From NCBI GenBank assembly GCA_037975125.1, contig JAJQOW010000200.1, forward strand, positions 1-64,000: 64,000 bases of DNA. Direction: 5' to 3'. Of the stretch, positions 26,101 through 35,834 are shown one piece after another. Made by a program: the position numbers and the translations under genes. Origin of the DNA: Latrodectus hesperus. Its lineage: Eukaryota; Arthropoda; Arachnida; Araneae; Theridiidae. Position 1 is the stretch's first letter, and each line of letters begins with the position of its first letter. The notes beneath the pieces are model-generated. The model did no database searches and was not told the DNA's origin. It worked only from the letters and a program-made list of their open reading frames with translations.

Positions 26101-29100
26101 TGATATGCATGTTTCCTTGCCCATCACAAATAAATGTACTAAGCATCTCACTATTTTCCTTAAAAAGACTAGTTATTACTTAAAATAGAATAGGAAACTT
26201 CTTAACTCCTTACATGCCAAAGAAAACTTACGAGATTTGCTCCACAGTGCCACTGGTTTTCACAGAGACGCGCACAGTTATCAGTGGAAAAGAAGAGGCA
26301 TGCTTTCTATTCTAATTGTTTACTTTCACAAAACAAAAAAGAAAAAACAACGAAAACACAAAATTTAAAGTTAAAGAAAATTAAAGAGTATAATGGAAAA
26401 AAATGTTACAACTTATCTGTAGTGTGATATATTTTGAAACACGGCTATACACATAAGTCGACATCACATTTAGTGCATTGGTATCGGGATTCACATTGAA
26501 TTTTTTCTTGCAATTTCTGGTTTTACTTTTATACCTTGTAAAATCTTTATAGCTAAAAAAACATATTTCACCTGAATCTGTTGGATGCCACAACTATGTT
26601 CTTGATTTCTCTTTAGTAGGATTTTTCTTGAAATATTGGTCTGCAAAACGGTTAGTTTCAGTAACAATATGGAGTATCAGCTCATCAAAAAATAATTCAA
26701 AAAAGAGAAGTGGGTTTGAAACATCAGTTATATTTTTCTGTATTCCTGGCTGTCCAGAAAATGGAAAGCGTGGGGTAGCACAGGTAAATTTTTTTTTCTA
26801 ATCGTGTCCAATGTCAATCGCAATCGGAATCTTCTTCATCGGATTTAATGTTATATTCCGATGTTTCTGATCCTGAAGATGAAGGAAAATAGTCATTCAG
26901 CTCATTGTCCTCACTGTCAGACATATTCGACAAATAATAAAAAGATTTTATAACACACTCTAACGAAAATGCAATCGAAAGAATAAAAAAGTTACAGATT
27001 ACTTGAAAAGAAGAACAAATATAGCTGCAATGCATGGATAAAAAACAGCTTTCTCTGTTCCAAGAAATATCCCTCTCTCTCCAAATTACCCCTTTTATGA
27101 AAGAGGCAAGTCTATCGTAAACAATGTCAAGGACATTCTATTGTATTCCAAAGCCATGGGTCTAGCTTTACTGATAGCAGAGCATTACAAAGAAGCGTAC
27201 TTCGGAAAGTCGTATATATATGCCAGGGACAGTCAACACATCGGCTTAGCATGGCCTGTATATGCCTGTGGCAGGGAAGGGTTGGTTTGTTTGTCGCTCA
27301 ACGGTCATTTTTTGCACACGAGGGCTAATTAGACCGGGACTTAGGGTTTAAAGTAGATTCTGAAGCACTACAAACATCCATGCCCAAGGTGGGATTCGAA
27401 CCCACGAACTGTTGAACCGAAGGCAAGAGCGCTAATCATTCGGCTGCCAGCTCGGCGCGGCAGGCAAGGGATTAAATATTATAGTTAACATTAATGGTAT
27501 TGAATCATTTAAAAAAAATGATCGCTACCTTTTTTCATTATTTCAGATTTTTCAATTATATAATAAATTTAAAGTAAATATATACATTTCCCAAGAAACA
27601 ATTTTAATAGACAGTAAAATTCTTAAACAATGATAATCAGTGTTTGAAACAATGCTCGTTAATGTGGAATGTTAATCAATAATTGATACACTTAATTAAA
27701 AAGTATAATTTAAAGGAAACAAGGAAAATTATTCCACATGTATACTAAATTAAATTACATTCATCAAAATTTTCAGAAACAAAGTACTTATCGGAAAATG
27801 AAAAGTCAAATCAACAAGTGTACCTGTTAATGTAGTATTACAATTAACAATTGCATTACAAAATAATAATATAAAAGTAATTGAACACTATATTAAAATC
27901 CAGATATAAAATTAATTAGCTCAACATAATTGTCAAATGAAAATAAAGCTTGTTTCATTTGACAATTATGTTGAGTAAAGTAATTGAACACTATATTAAA
28001 ATCCAGATATAAAATTAATTAGCTCAACATAATTGTCAAATGAAAATAAAGCTTGTTTTGTAGTTACTAAACATTTTCTTAAAAAACATATTGACATAAA
28101 TTTAGCAATAACTGTGTACTTATAAATTTTAAGAAAATTTAAACTGACAATTTACTTATATGAAAAATGTTTGTCTTACAAAATTTATAGTAAAATATAA
28201 CTAATCATAAAAAAACTTAATATATAGCTTACAGTATTAAAATTTTATGTAAAAATAATGCAATATGTAATACATTTTGAAAGATGTGAAAATGTTCTTA
28301 CATATTTTTAAAATAAATTATTAAATGCTAAATTGGAAAAATAAATCACTAAAAAATTTAATTCTTAATACTTGCACATTAAAGAAAACAAATTAATATC
28401 AAATATCAATGAAATACTCATATGAATAATTTTATAAAGTAAAAAGTTAAAATTTTAACCAGTAAGAGTGGCCTGATGCAAGCCTATACGAGTAAGAGGA
28501 CAATCCTTGAAAAAATCCCATGGACCGCCTTTACGTTTAGGAACAGATAAAGGCATATTTAAATTCTTTCTGATATAATTATCTGAAATAAAAAAGTAAT
28601 TTAAAAACAATCACAGAAAAATTTGTAAAGAAAACTAACAAGAAAAAATTAGTTTTAAATAAATAATGTAACTTACTGTACAAGTCAATAAATTACACTT
28701 AAATAAAACATTTCATTAATTAAAAATCATAATTAACTTTATTAAAACATTCAGCCTTATCGTAAACTTATGATCTCATTTTGACAAAAAATGCTAAAGC
28801 AGTACTAGATGCTACAGTTTAAAGTAAATTCTGAACTATAAGAAATATCTACTCTCAAAGGAGAAGACCAACATACCTGTCAGAATGGAAACATTATATA
28901 CATTAAATATCAGGGAAAATTAAAACTTTTTATATTTATAAATCCTAGGTGAGCCAAAAGTTCATTAAAATTTTAAAAATGTGTAAAAAAGGAAGGAATG
29001 ATAAAGATGCAAATTTTATAAGAAAAGGTTAACAAACAAGTTAGCTTTTGTTTGAAATATCTAAGAAAATCCAATCCTTCACTTCATCTTTCCTTGTTTA

Positions 29101-32100
29101 GAAGAGTCATGTCCAAAATCTGGCTGGAAAATGAGCATGGTGATCAGTGAAGATTATTTTTTTCTAAATTTATTAAAGTCATCCTTCCATTAAATTAAAA
29201 TAACATTGTATTAGTAATCAGCTTTATGCAGTATGGTACACTACCACACTATGCCAATAATCTAGTGAAATGATTACTGTTGCCATCTTTTAGACAAAAA
29301 AGCTAATGCAAGAGCAATCAGTCAAGGTTTCAAGGTTATATGGCCTATACAATTACCACTGCTCAAACTAGTAAATTTCTGGGTGTGAGGTTATTTAAAA
29401 GCACTTGCATGACATGCATCCTCTTCAACAATGTAGCTGGACTCAAACATTCTATTAGTCATGAAGTTCCTGCAATTTATTCAAGCATATTGCACACTGC
29501 TGTAACTGATTCATCACCTTACTGTCATAAAGTGTTATTGCACCAGCATACTTTGTTATATCTAGCCTTGATATCAAACTGCTCTGGCAGTCATATTGAA
29601 CATTTGTTACTGCCCAAATAAACGAATGGATATATTGTTGTCATATTTTAAAGTATCAGCAATCCCTTCAGGTTATTTTAAATAAACTTTGTATCTCTAC
29701 TTCTAAATAAAATTTGATTACTTTAGAAACCTCTTCTTACAAATTATACATCTTTAAAAATGTGTAAAAAATTAAAAGAATAATGATGAAGTTTCAATGA
29801 ACTTTTGGTTTGTTTATCTGATACTTTTTAAAGCTTTATGGATAATTTTTGTTTATTCTATTTTATACAACTTATATTAATGATCAAACAGCTTCAGCCA
29901 GAATAAATCCTTTTATAACTTAAAATTTTGTTGATGAAAGGAGGAACAGAATGAGTTTAAACTACTAAGAAAGATCTATAGTAAAACATAGAAGTTGAAC
30001 CTACTAACTATTGATTGATTTGCTAGTTATTCAATAATTATTTTTTTCATATGAAGACTAATTAGGCCAAGACCTACAGTTCAAAGTCGACTAGCTATTA
30101 AAATGGAGACCAGAACACTGAAAATTTACTTGTCAGCTTGGTGATTTAAGTAAAAGATTTTTTAGAGAGATTGCTTTATTTCAAAATGATAGAAAATTAT
30201 TCAGCTTAGAAATAGAAAAATAATTTTAAGCAAATACCCAATGACACACAGAATTGAATATAACTATCCATATCATTCTTCAAAACATTATCTTTTCATA
30301 GTTTAACAATGAAAGTTTATTACATGTACAATGCTGAATAAACCATGACTAATAGGACAGAAATGGCTTATGTAGCGGTCAACAATAGAATAGCAATAAA
30401 ATTTTTAACATACTTTTAATTTCTCACAAAATTTATTTGCTCTTTTAAATCAAATTAATAGTTAAAATATCATTCATTATGTACATAAATAAAGAATAAT
30501 GAAAAAATTCAAATAAATACTAAAAATTAAGTAATTATAGTTTTTTTGTGTGTAGTATAAAATAATGGTAAGAAATAAGTATTTTCGTGGAACGATTTTC
30601 CCTCTATATTTTTTCAATTGTAAAAACTTTTTTCTGTAATAGATAATCTCAAATGCTATAATAATATTTTTTCTAGTATTTTTTTATAGACTATAGTAAA
30701 AAATATTTATGTAAATCACATTTATTCTTATCTAATCAAAGCATAATTATTTAAATATGAATAAAAATTACTATTATATGTTTATTTCATTATTAAATAT
30801 TCATAAAGCAGTTTGCAGTTAAAGAAATCACTTCTAGATTAAAAAAATTAATAAAGTATTACGTTAAGTAAAAGGTGATTATCTAATGAAGTTTCAACAT
30901 GAAAACATTTTCTGCTATTTAAATGTTGTAAAAAAATTATGTATTTAAAAGAAAATCAATGATTTTCCTTTAAATACATAATTTTCTTTTTTATCTAGGT
31001 TCTTTCTTCTCTTCTATCTCTAGGATCTTTTTTATATAGGTTTATCTAGGTTTTATCTAGGTTCCCTATCAATATGTCACTTGCACAAACAAGAAATGTT
31101 TGTGCAAGTGACATATTGATAGGGAACCTAGATAAAACAAGGTCAATATTTACATGGGAGATAGGATTTATTGAAAGGCTGTGAATTCAAATCTAGACTT
31201 AATTGAGGATCCATTATATTCACTAAAGGTGGCTGGGACAAGCTAAATAGCTCATGGTTGCCATGTTCCCAAACAAAATGATTCCTCAAGGTAGTATATT
31301 AAGTATTCTGCATGGTCTCTCCATCTAATGACAAAGACTTCCACCCAGTTGCACCCACTTAAGTCTAACTCAAGACTTAAGTACAGGAATGCATGCTGGT
31401 GCAACAACAGCACAACTAGGATTTCTATCTCTAATATTTTCTAACAATTCAAACCTTTTTCTATTCTACACTGTGACATAATTCAAACACTTCATAAATC
31501 AGTAATGGTCCTAACTACTAAAAAAATCAAAGCAGTCCATAACACTTCATTTTACAAATAAAATTTTTTTCCCTAGTTTTAGTAGATTAGAACAATTTTT
31601 GCTTCAGATCATGTTTTAGGGAAGTGTCTAAATCTCCTTTGTAACATACACTGTAAAATTCTAAATTTTATCATTATTTGTCATCATCCAGGTAACTTTT
31701 ATACACAAGGCCTAATTTGATTCTAAAATTGAGTTTAAAAACTCTGAACTATAGATAGCATCCATGCCATATGTAATTTAAGAACTGTTCATTTAAAGAT
31801 CAGAACCAAGAAGATCCGTTTGGTGTATATTTATAAAAAAAAATAATAAAAATAAAAAAACTTAAGAAATTTTAATGATATCTTTTAATTAATGTAAATG
31901 TTAATCACATAGAAAGAATAAAAATCCTGCAGAGTAATTTTTGATGCAAATATCTTCAAATTATCTTAATCAAATGAATAATTCTGATGATTATTTGAAT
32001 TAAAAATAATAGTTTTATACAACCATTTCATTATTTTATTAAATTGCATATTTCAGTTAGTAAATTAGAAGCAAATTCTTTTAAAAAAGTGTTTTTTCCA

Positions 32101-33298
32101 TTATATTTTATACTAGAACCTAATCACCTGAAGCGATACTCAGTTTAGCTTAGCTTTTGATATAGCACTATTTATGAAAATTTCAAGTACATATTTAAAA
32201 ACAAAGAAAAGTGCATATGGTGCAAATACTTAAAAGTTTACACATCCCACAGTTGAATCATCAATTAACTTTTGTGTAGCTTAATAAAAAAATCATTGTA
32301 ATTTAAGAATTTTTAATGATAAAAAACGATTATAATTTAAATATTATTATAATAAAAAATCATTATAATTTAGATATTTTTTGGAAATTTTCAATATATG
32401 ACTATTTTTTAGATTTCTCTTTAAGTCAGATATGTGGGTAATAAAACTGATATCATAAAGGAATATTAAATAATTTGTTAAAACTAAAAGACAACTAGAT
32501 TTCATTTTTAATAAATAAATTAATCCTTAAAAGTAATTAATTTGGTCTACTGTATACAAATGAAGTTTAAATAAATTGCTTAATTTTAATGTTTCCATAA
32601 TCTTGTTTATTTATTGACAAGACAACCATTTTCCCACATTATTGTCCAAAGATTTTTGTTTTACTTATAAAATAAGATTTAGTTTCTTTGTCAGGAGGTA
32701 CAGGTTAATTTGATCCTATTTCCAGTTTTTCTATTCAGAATGGAAAACTTCTCACTCTATATTTTACTGTTTAAAATGTATCAGATCCTTTCCTGCTTTG
32801 TTCTATCACATAGAACTCATTGAAAGATCCAAATCTTTACTCAGTAAACAAATTTAATGATAAAATAACATGTTTGATAATTATTTATAATTTTTAAACA
32901 GCTTCATTTGATTACTATACTAGTTAATACAATGTCTAGTTACAAAATAAAGTAAAATTTGTGCGAAATACATAGAAACTACAGAGAATAGAAAGTTATA
33001 AGTCTATTTTGAAATTTAAATAATAATTAAATAGTAAGTAAGACCAGAATTCCTATGGGTAATAAATAAATATCAAGTTTATAATAATAAATACTATCAT
33101 TATCGAGCGAATAATAGTCAGCAAAATTAAACGAACATTCGGATAAAAATAGTGACAATTTATAATGTATAAATATTGCAAACTGTATACAATACCTTGT
33201 TTATCAAAACTTGTTGGTATCCACGAACCAAAACAAAAGTCAACTCTTTCAGCATGTCTCATTATAAACAATTTTCGAAGAGACGCCATGCCATCCAT
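13890..33298 (-). CDS. Histidine-phosphatase-domain protein, UBASH3 / ecdysteroid-phosphate phosphatase family (5 exons)
   Basis: Host gene encoding a single phosphoglycerate-mutase-like (2H phosphatase) domain of about 265 residues. Coding exons: 33298-33196, 28582-28460, 23346-23254, 15791-15549 and 14125-13890. They total 798 nt, and every GT/AG junction and phase agrees. Catalytic positions are all present: the RHAER motif in exon 1 (phospho-acceptor His), [10 protein letters not shown] in exon 3 (second Arg), EPGLFEW in exon 4 (acid) and FVAHAAS in exon 5 (second His). The start is fixed by an in-frame TAA immediately upstream of the ATG. In this family, vertebrate UBASH3 (Sts) proteins add UBA and SH3 domains and are tyrosine phosphatases, whereas insect EPPase is a stand-alone domain that dephosphorylates ecdysteroid phosphates. 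The lack of UBA/SH3 here fits the arthropod form; the substrate is not shown by the sequence. No signal peptide is seen, so it is probably cytosolic. Confidence 0.9.
14126..15548 (-). other. Intron 4 of the phosphatase gene
   Basis: AT-rich, 1.4 kb; no repeat with clear edges and no other gene recognised. Confidence 0.7.
15549..15791 (-). CDS. Phosphatase gene, exon 4
   Basis: Acceptor TTTTCTTTTCAG, donor G|GTAAGA. Begins [18 protein letters not shown], containing the conserved EPGLFEW acid block, and continues through the less conserved middle region ([13 protein letters not shown] and [20 protein letters not shown]). Confidence 0.9.
19454..19760. mobile_element. piggyBac-derived MITE
   Basis: A 307-bp element preceded by TTAA (19450-19453) and followed by TTAT (probably a mutated TTAA). 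Its left end TCCCTTTACTGCTGAGG and right end (reversed) CCCCTTGCCTGTCACAGG are related inverted ends. The first ~55 and last ~150 bases match the two ends of the larger piggyBac relic at 26206-27471 (shared AAAACTTACGAGAT and ATGAGTCTAGCTTTACTGA-type strings). It looks like an internally deleted derivative of that family. Confidence 0.7.
22416..22595. repeat. Decayed tandem duplication (~115-bp spacing)
   Basis: TTAATTAGAATCTAGAGTTT (about 22417) through TTGCCCAGTTGTCT recurs about 115 bp later as TTAATTAAAATCTGAGTTTT through TTGCCTGGTTGTCT. Both copies include TTTTCATAAAAAT. Confidence 0.6.
23254..23346 (-). CDS. Phosphatase gene, exon 3
   Basis: Acceptor TTATTGCAG, donor G|GTAAAT. Encodes [15 protein letters not shown] followed by [11 protein letters not shown], the block with the second catalytic arginine and the usual helix after it. 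Confidence 0.9.
24300..24480 (-). mobile_element. Decayed family-B SINE
   Basis: Carries GGGCATTTTTTAATATCAGAG, AGCTAATTAGA, AACAGTTTAAAACAGATTCC, AACTACTACACA and CATTCAGATGCCAACTCGG in the order of the copy at 27282-27458, minus orientation, heavily substituted. Confidence 0.55.
26814..26924 (-). pseudogene. piggyBac transposase, acidic N-terminal fragment
   Basis: Open for 36 codons from ATG (26924) to a stop at 26814. The sequence is dominated by Ser, Asp and Glu ([24 protein letters not shown]), as usual at the start of piggyBac transposases. The catalytic core that should follow is deleted and the frame is broken. Confidence 0.6.
27282..27458 (-). mobile_element. tRNA-derived SINE, family B, nested in the piggyBac relic
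   Basis: A 177-bp insertion flanked by the 12-bp duplication GGCAGGGAAGGG / GGCAGGCAAGGG (27270-27281 and 27459-27470, one mismatch), which interrupts the right end of the piggyBac relic. On the minus strand it starts GCGCCGAGCTGGCAGCC, has A-box-like GATTAGCGC and B box GGGTTCGAATCCCACC, then a tRNA-unrelated body (CATGGATGTTTGTAGTG) and ends ACAAACAAACCAA. It is the least decayed of at least eight copies in the window. Confidence 0.85.
27874..28058. repeat. 82-bp perfect direct duplication with an inverted spacer
   Basis: 27874-27955 and 27977-28058 are identical over 82 bp. The 21-bp spacer (27956-27976) is not random: 27956-27975 is the exact reverse complement of 27920-27939 inside the repeat. 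The locus can therefore form a perfect 20-bp stem with a 16-base loop. The arrangement is what serial template switching during replication would leave. Confidence 0.95.
28460..28582 (-). CDS. Phosphatase gene, exon 2
   Basis: Acceptor TATTTCAG, then a segment reading [16 protein letters not shown] and [14 protein letters not shown]. This matches the family's conserved RKDLNMP and GPLTRIG blocks. The donor is G|GTTAAA. Phase 1 at both borders agrees with exons 1 and 3. Confidence 0.9.
28785..28885 (-). mobile_element. Decayed family-B SINE
   Basis: Contains GACAAAAAATGCTAAAGC, CTACAGTTTAAAGTAAATTC and a remnant of the tRNA-like half, ordered as in the 27282-27458 copy. Poorly preserved. Confidence 0.4.
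30035..30150 (-). mobile_element. Decayed family-B SINE
   Basis: Shares GACTAATTAGGCCAAGACC and CTACAGTTCAAAGTCGACT with the family, then a ruined tRNA-like part ending TTGTCAGCTTGG. Confidence 0.5.
30935..30983. repeat. Near-perfect 49-bp palindrome
   Basis: Two 24-bp arms (30935-30958 and 30960-30983) are reverse complements with one mismatch and a single-base centre (A at 30959). The arm contains TATGTATTTAAAAG. Confidence 0.9.
31051..31137. repeat. Perfect hairpin, 41-bp arms and 5-base loop
   Basis: 31051-31091 and 31097-31137 are exact reverse complements around the loop AGAAA. One arm plus its flank (TCAATATTTAC on the plus strand after 31141) is related to a single-copy stretch at 53775-53845, so the hairpin arose by inverted duplication of part of a dispersed repeat. 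Imperfect TCTAGG-containing repeats lead into the left arm (31000-31050). Confidence 0.95.
31160..31430 (+). mobile_element. Family-C SINE (copy 2)
   Basis: Matches the 7680-8045 copy: GTGAATTCAAATCTAGACTTAA-like decayed B box, GAGGATCCATTATATTCACTA, AAAGGTGGCTGGGAC, and later CATGCTGGTGCAACAACAGC. Same orientation, more decayed in the B box. Confidence 0.6.
31690..31815 (-). mobile_element. Decayed family-B SINE
   Basis: Traces of ACACAAGGCCTAATTTGAT, GAGTTTAAAAACTCTGAACTA and GCATCCATGCCATATG align with the family order. Very diverged. Confidence 0.4.
33196..33298 (-). CDS. Phosphatase gene, exon 1
   Basis: Encodes the start Met and [12 protein letters not shown], the family's catalytic RHxE motif (Ala replaces the more common Gly after His), then [11 protein letters not shown]. 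The donor is G|GTATTG at 33195-33194. The codon just 5' of the ATG is TAA in frame, so no coding exon can be joined upstream in this reading. A second Met at codon 4 is an alternative start. Confidence 0.9.
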
Positions 33299-33976
33299 TT
33301 AATATGTAGACACTATATTTGCGTGCATAAAAAAAAATAATAATAAGAGATTCTTCAAACCAGCAACCTTGAAACTCAGTTGATATCCGTCTGCTAAATC
33401 TTCACCAGTATTGCCAATTCAATTTTATAAAATGAAATATACACATAAATATTATTTTTTTTATTATTTTTTTTACGTAATTTAAAGTAAAATTTTTCTT
33501 CTCGAAAAAATGACGCAGAAAAATTTTAAAATCTGGTAAAATTTTGATTAGTTTACCGATATGAATTATTAGTAACTATATATAATAATCACAACAGTAT
33601 CTTTATATTGTCATAAATATCTTTTTTTTAAATTTTTATCTTTATATTATCATAAATATTCATGTGCATCATAATTAAGTGTGAATGAAGCAACAAATAT
33701 TTTAAGATACAAATATTTTACAACAAATATTTTATACAGCAGCAAAAATTCTGTAATACTTTTGAATTGAAATTTTATGAAATATCATTTAATACTGAAA
33801 TTGATTCCAATTAACATTAAACAAGATCTATTGTATAAGTTAATTGAAAATATTTCTCTAATAATAGATAAATAAAAATTAGTATTTTTGTGAGCTAAAA
33901 GTAAGATAAAATTTGTCTTTTAAAAAAGAATTATTTTACAAGTGACATAGATTTGCATGTATTATTTCCATAATTA
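33299..33976. other. Upstream region of the phosphatase gene
   Basis: Holds the presumptive 5' UTR and promoter of the minus-strand gene. 33350-33420 is less AT-rich than its surroundings and may be transcribed leader. No TATA box or initiator can be assigned with confidence. Confidence 0.35.
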
Positions 33977-33999
33977 TTGGGTTGGTAAATAAGTAATTG

Positions 34000-34508
34000 C
34001 GAATTTGTTTTTTAGAAAATCAAAGATAATTTTTTCATGGAGCTAAATAACTTTATTCTGTAATGTATTGCCCATTTTGATCAATGACCTTTTGTCATCT
34101 TTCAGACAGCATCATAATCCCAAGTTCATAAAACTTCTGGTTTTTATTAGCTAAAAAACTGAATCACGTACGATTTGACATCATCATCATTATTGAAATT
34201 TTTACCATTCAAACATGCAAACATCCCAACCAAGCTCCAATAATTTTTGCCGAGTAACCAAAGATGTGTGTGGCCTTGCATTGTCATGATGGAATATAAC
34301 ACCTTTTCGATTTATCAATTCGGGCCGCTTTTCCCCAACTGCATTGTTTAATTTAGTTGTTCAGTGTAGACATCAGAATTGATCGTTCGGTTGGGTGGTA
34401 AGAGTTCAAAGTAGACAATTCCTTTGTAATCCTATCAAACTGATAACAAAACCTTCTTTTGATGAATATCAGCTTTTGATGTTGTTTGAGTTGGTTTACT
34501 TTGCCTGC
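34000..34508 (-). pseudogene. mariner transposase, C-terminal part
   Basis: Minus-strand continuation with several stops and at least one frameshift. Still readable are SKADIHQKKVLL, DYKGIVYFELLPP (second catalytic Asp) and a degraded third block corresponding to the HHDNARPH region (about 34255-34290). Inactive. Confidence 0.85.
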
Positions 34509-34522
34509 ACCACGATCATTTC

Positions 34523-35314
34523 TTCTTCTTCTTCTTCTTAGAATTGGGTTTGTATGTCATTGGGCACCTCTGCTTTTATCAGCATTTTGTACCATTAACT
34601 CCAAACCCAATGTTTCCTAGTTCCAGTTGCTCGGGTCACCCACTTTATTAATAAAGTCCGATAACCCTTTAATGGAGTCTAGGTGTAACTCTCTAGTATG
34701 GATGATGCCTAAAGAGGTTAATCTAGGGAGGGCAAGAGCCTCGCATTCATAAATGATATGCTCTGCCGTTTCCTCTTGCGTATGACATTTCCAGCAGATA
34801 GGGTCTTGCTGAAACAATCCCATCTGGTCAGAGAGTCAGTCATACTAGGGATAGCTTCCTGACTTTCACCAGAAGATGGTTTATAGGTCATTTCTACCTC
34901 AAGTGAAGGATTCATTACTGCCCCTTTACAAGACTGCCTCTGAGTTCCCTTGTCTTTTTCAGCAAGGTCTACTTCAGAGGCATCACCTGCAGATGCAGAA
35001 AGGTTTGTTATTTCTTGTGTCTTTTCAGCCACAAGATAACAATTTATAAGCTCAGGTAATATAAGTCCACCCAGCATTGCCTGAGATACTGGGCAAGGCA
35101 AATTACTCTAGAAGTTTGCCAGGCAACTAGAGGCTCCGTTAAGACACCAATACCGCGGTGCCAATTAGCCCTAGGCACGGATCGCATAACACCAGGGTTT
35201 ACGGGAGCTGGTTCGCGGCCTCTGATTCTATATTCAAGGCTATCCTGTCATTCCTACAGGACGTTCGGTTATCCACCACATACCGATGCGCCTGGTAGCT
35301 GCTCAGGCCCCAGG
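34523..35314 (-). mobile_element. Internally deleted non-LTR retrotransposon (LINE) nested in mariner
   Basis: A 792-bp insert flanked by the 14-bp duplication ACCACGATCATTTC (34509-34522 and 35315-35328). On the minus strand it starts CCTGGGGCCTGAGCAGCTACC, has a GC-richer leader and an open frame (35101-34835), then the end of an ORF2-type protein with a zinc knuckle CWKCHTQEETAEHIIYECEA (ends at 34617). It finishes with an (AAG)n tail at the 34523 end. The leader frame and the ORF2 tail are in different frames around 34825-34835, the probable deletion joint. Reverse transcriptase and endonuclease are absent. Tail type and terminal CCHC suggest an R1/I-like clade, an inference. Confidence 0.85.
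34617..34823 (-). pseudogene. C-terminal fragment of LINE ORF2
   Basis: 68 codons. The Cys-Cys-His-Cys knuckle (C-x2-C-x8-H-x4-C) followed by LPRLTSLG is the usual region downstream of reverse transcriptase/RNase H in R1/I-like non-LTR elements. It ends at its natural stop, 3' UTR follows, then the AAG tail. Confidence 0.75.
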
Positions 35315-35328
35315 ACCACGATCATTTC

Positions 35329-35834
35329 CTCTTGATATTGTTGTAAACAATCCATTTTTCATCGTCAGTTATCAGTCGTTTTAAAGATGGATCATTTTCA
35401 TTACGTTTCTTTAGCAAATCGCAGCTGTTAATGCGTTGCGTTAAATGCGTTTCTTTCACTTCGTGAGGAACCCATGTATCGAGTTTTTGAACATATCCAA
35501 GTTGTTTTAAGTGATTTTCAATGCATGTATGTGATACCTGAAGTTTCTCTGAAATCTTCCGCGTTGTACTGTGACGATCTGAATCGATAATTGCTTTGAT
35601 TAGGTCGTCATCAACTTCAACTGGACGACTACTGGACGTTTCAACTGGACGTTTTTCAACTTTGAGTGAAAAATCACCAGAACGAAATTTGGCAAACCAA
35701 TTTTGACACTGCCGTTCTTTTAAGGCTTCGTCACCATAAACAGCACATAATTTTTTATGAGATTGCGATGCGTTTTTCCCTTTGCGGAAATACAAAAGCA
35801 AAATATGACGAAAATGATCCTTTTCATTTTCCAT
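35329..35834 (-). pseudogene. mariner transposase, N-terminal part
   Basis: An open frame of about 170 codons from ATG at 35834: MENEKDHFRHILLLYFRKGK, then the paired helix-turn-helix DNA-binding region (QCQNWFAKFRSGDFSL and RKISEKLQVSHTCIENHLKQLG), the WVPHEV linker, and the first catalytic Asp in ITDDEKWIVYNN. The frame ends where the LINE is inserted. If the insert is ignored, a TGA follows within three codons, so the gene was already broken or decayed afterwards. Confidence 0.9.

Larger units (their letters stand above)
26206..27471 (-). mobile_element. piggyBac-family DNA transposon relic
   Basis: Flanked by TTAA on both sides (26202-26205 and 27472-27475), the piggyBac target duplication. 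The ends CTCCTTACATGCC and (reversed) TCCCTTGCCTGCC are related inverted repeats. Minus-strand coding remnants: an acidic N-terminus starting [13 protein letters not shown] (ATG at 26924), a segment reading [14 protein letters not shown] and [10 protein letters not shown] (about 26640-26730), and the C-terminal cysteine-rich motif [11 protein letters not shown]...[10 protein letters not shown] (about 26413-26487) with a stop inside. The central catalytic region is missing: only about 1.08 kb remains after removing the nested SINE. So it is non-autonomous and long dead, and it sits in intron 2 of the phosphatase gene. Confidence 0.85.
23347..28459 (-). other. Intron 2 of the phosphatase gene
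   Basis: A 5.1-kb AT-rich intron containing a decayed family-B SINE (24300-24480), a piggyBac relic with a nested SINE (26206-27471) and a complex direct-plus-inverted duplication (27874-28058). Confidence 0.7.
28583..33195 (-). other. Intron 1 of the phosphatase gene
   Basis: A 4.6-kb AT-rich intron with decayed SINEs (28790-28880, 30035-30150, 31690-31810, family B; 31160-31430, family C) and two strong palindromes (30935-30983, 31051-31137). A 93-codon plus-strand open frame at 29340-29621 matches no family I recognise. Confidence 0.7.

Noticed and set aside
27390..27458. Stand-alone tRNA gene
   Set aside because: Part of a 177-bp SINE with its own target duplication; several decayed copies share the non-tRNA body.
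29340..29621. 93-codon plus-strand gene in intron 1 of the phosphatase
   Set aside because: No recognisable domain, no Kozak or splice support, and no family match; left as an unassigned frame in the intron note.
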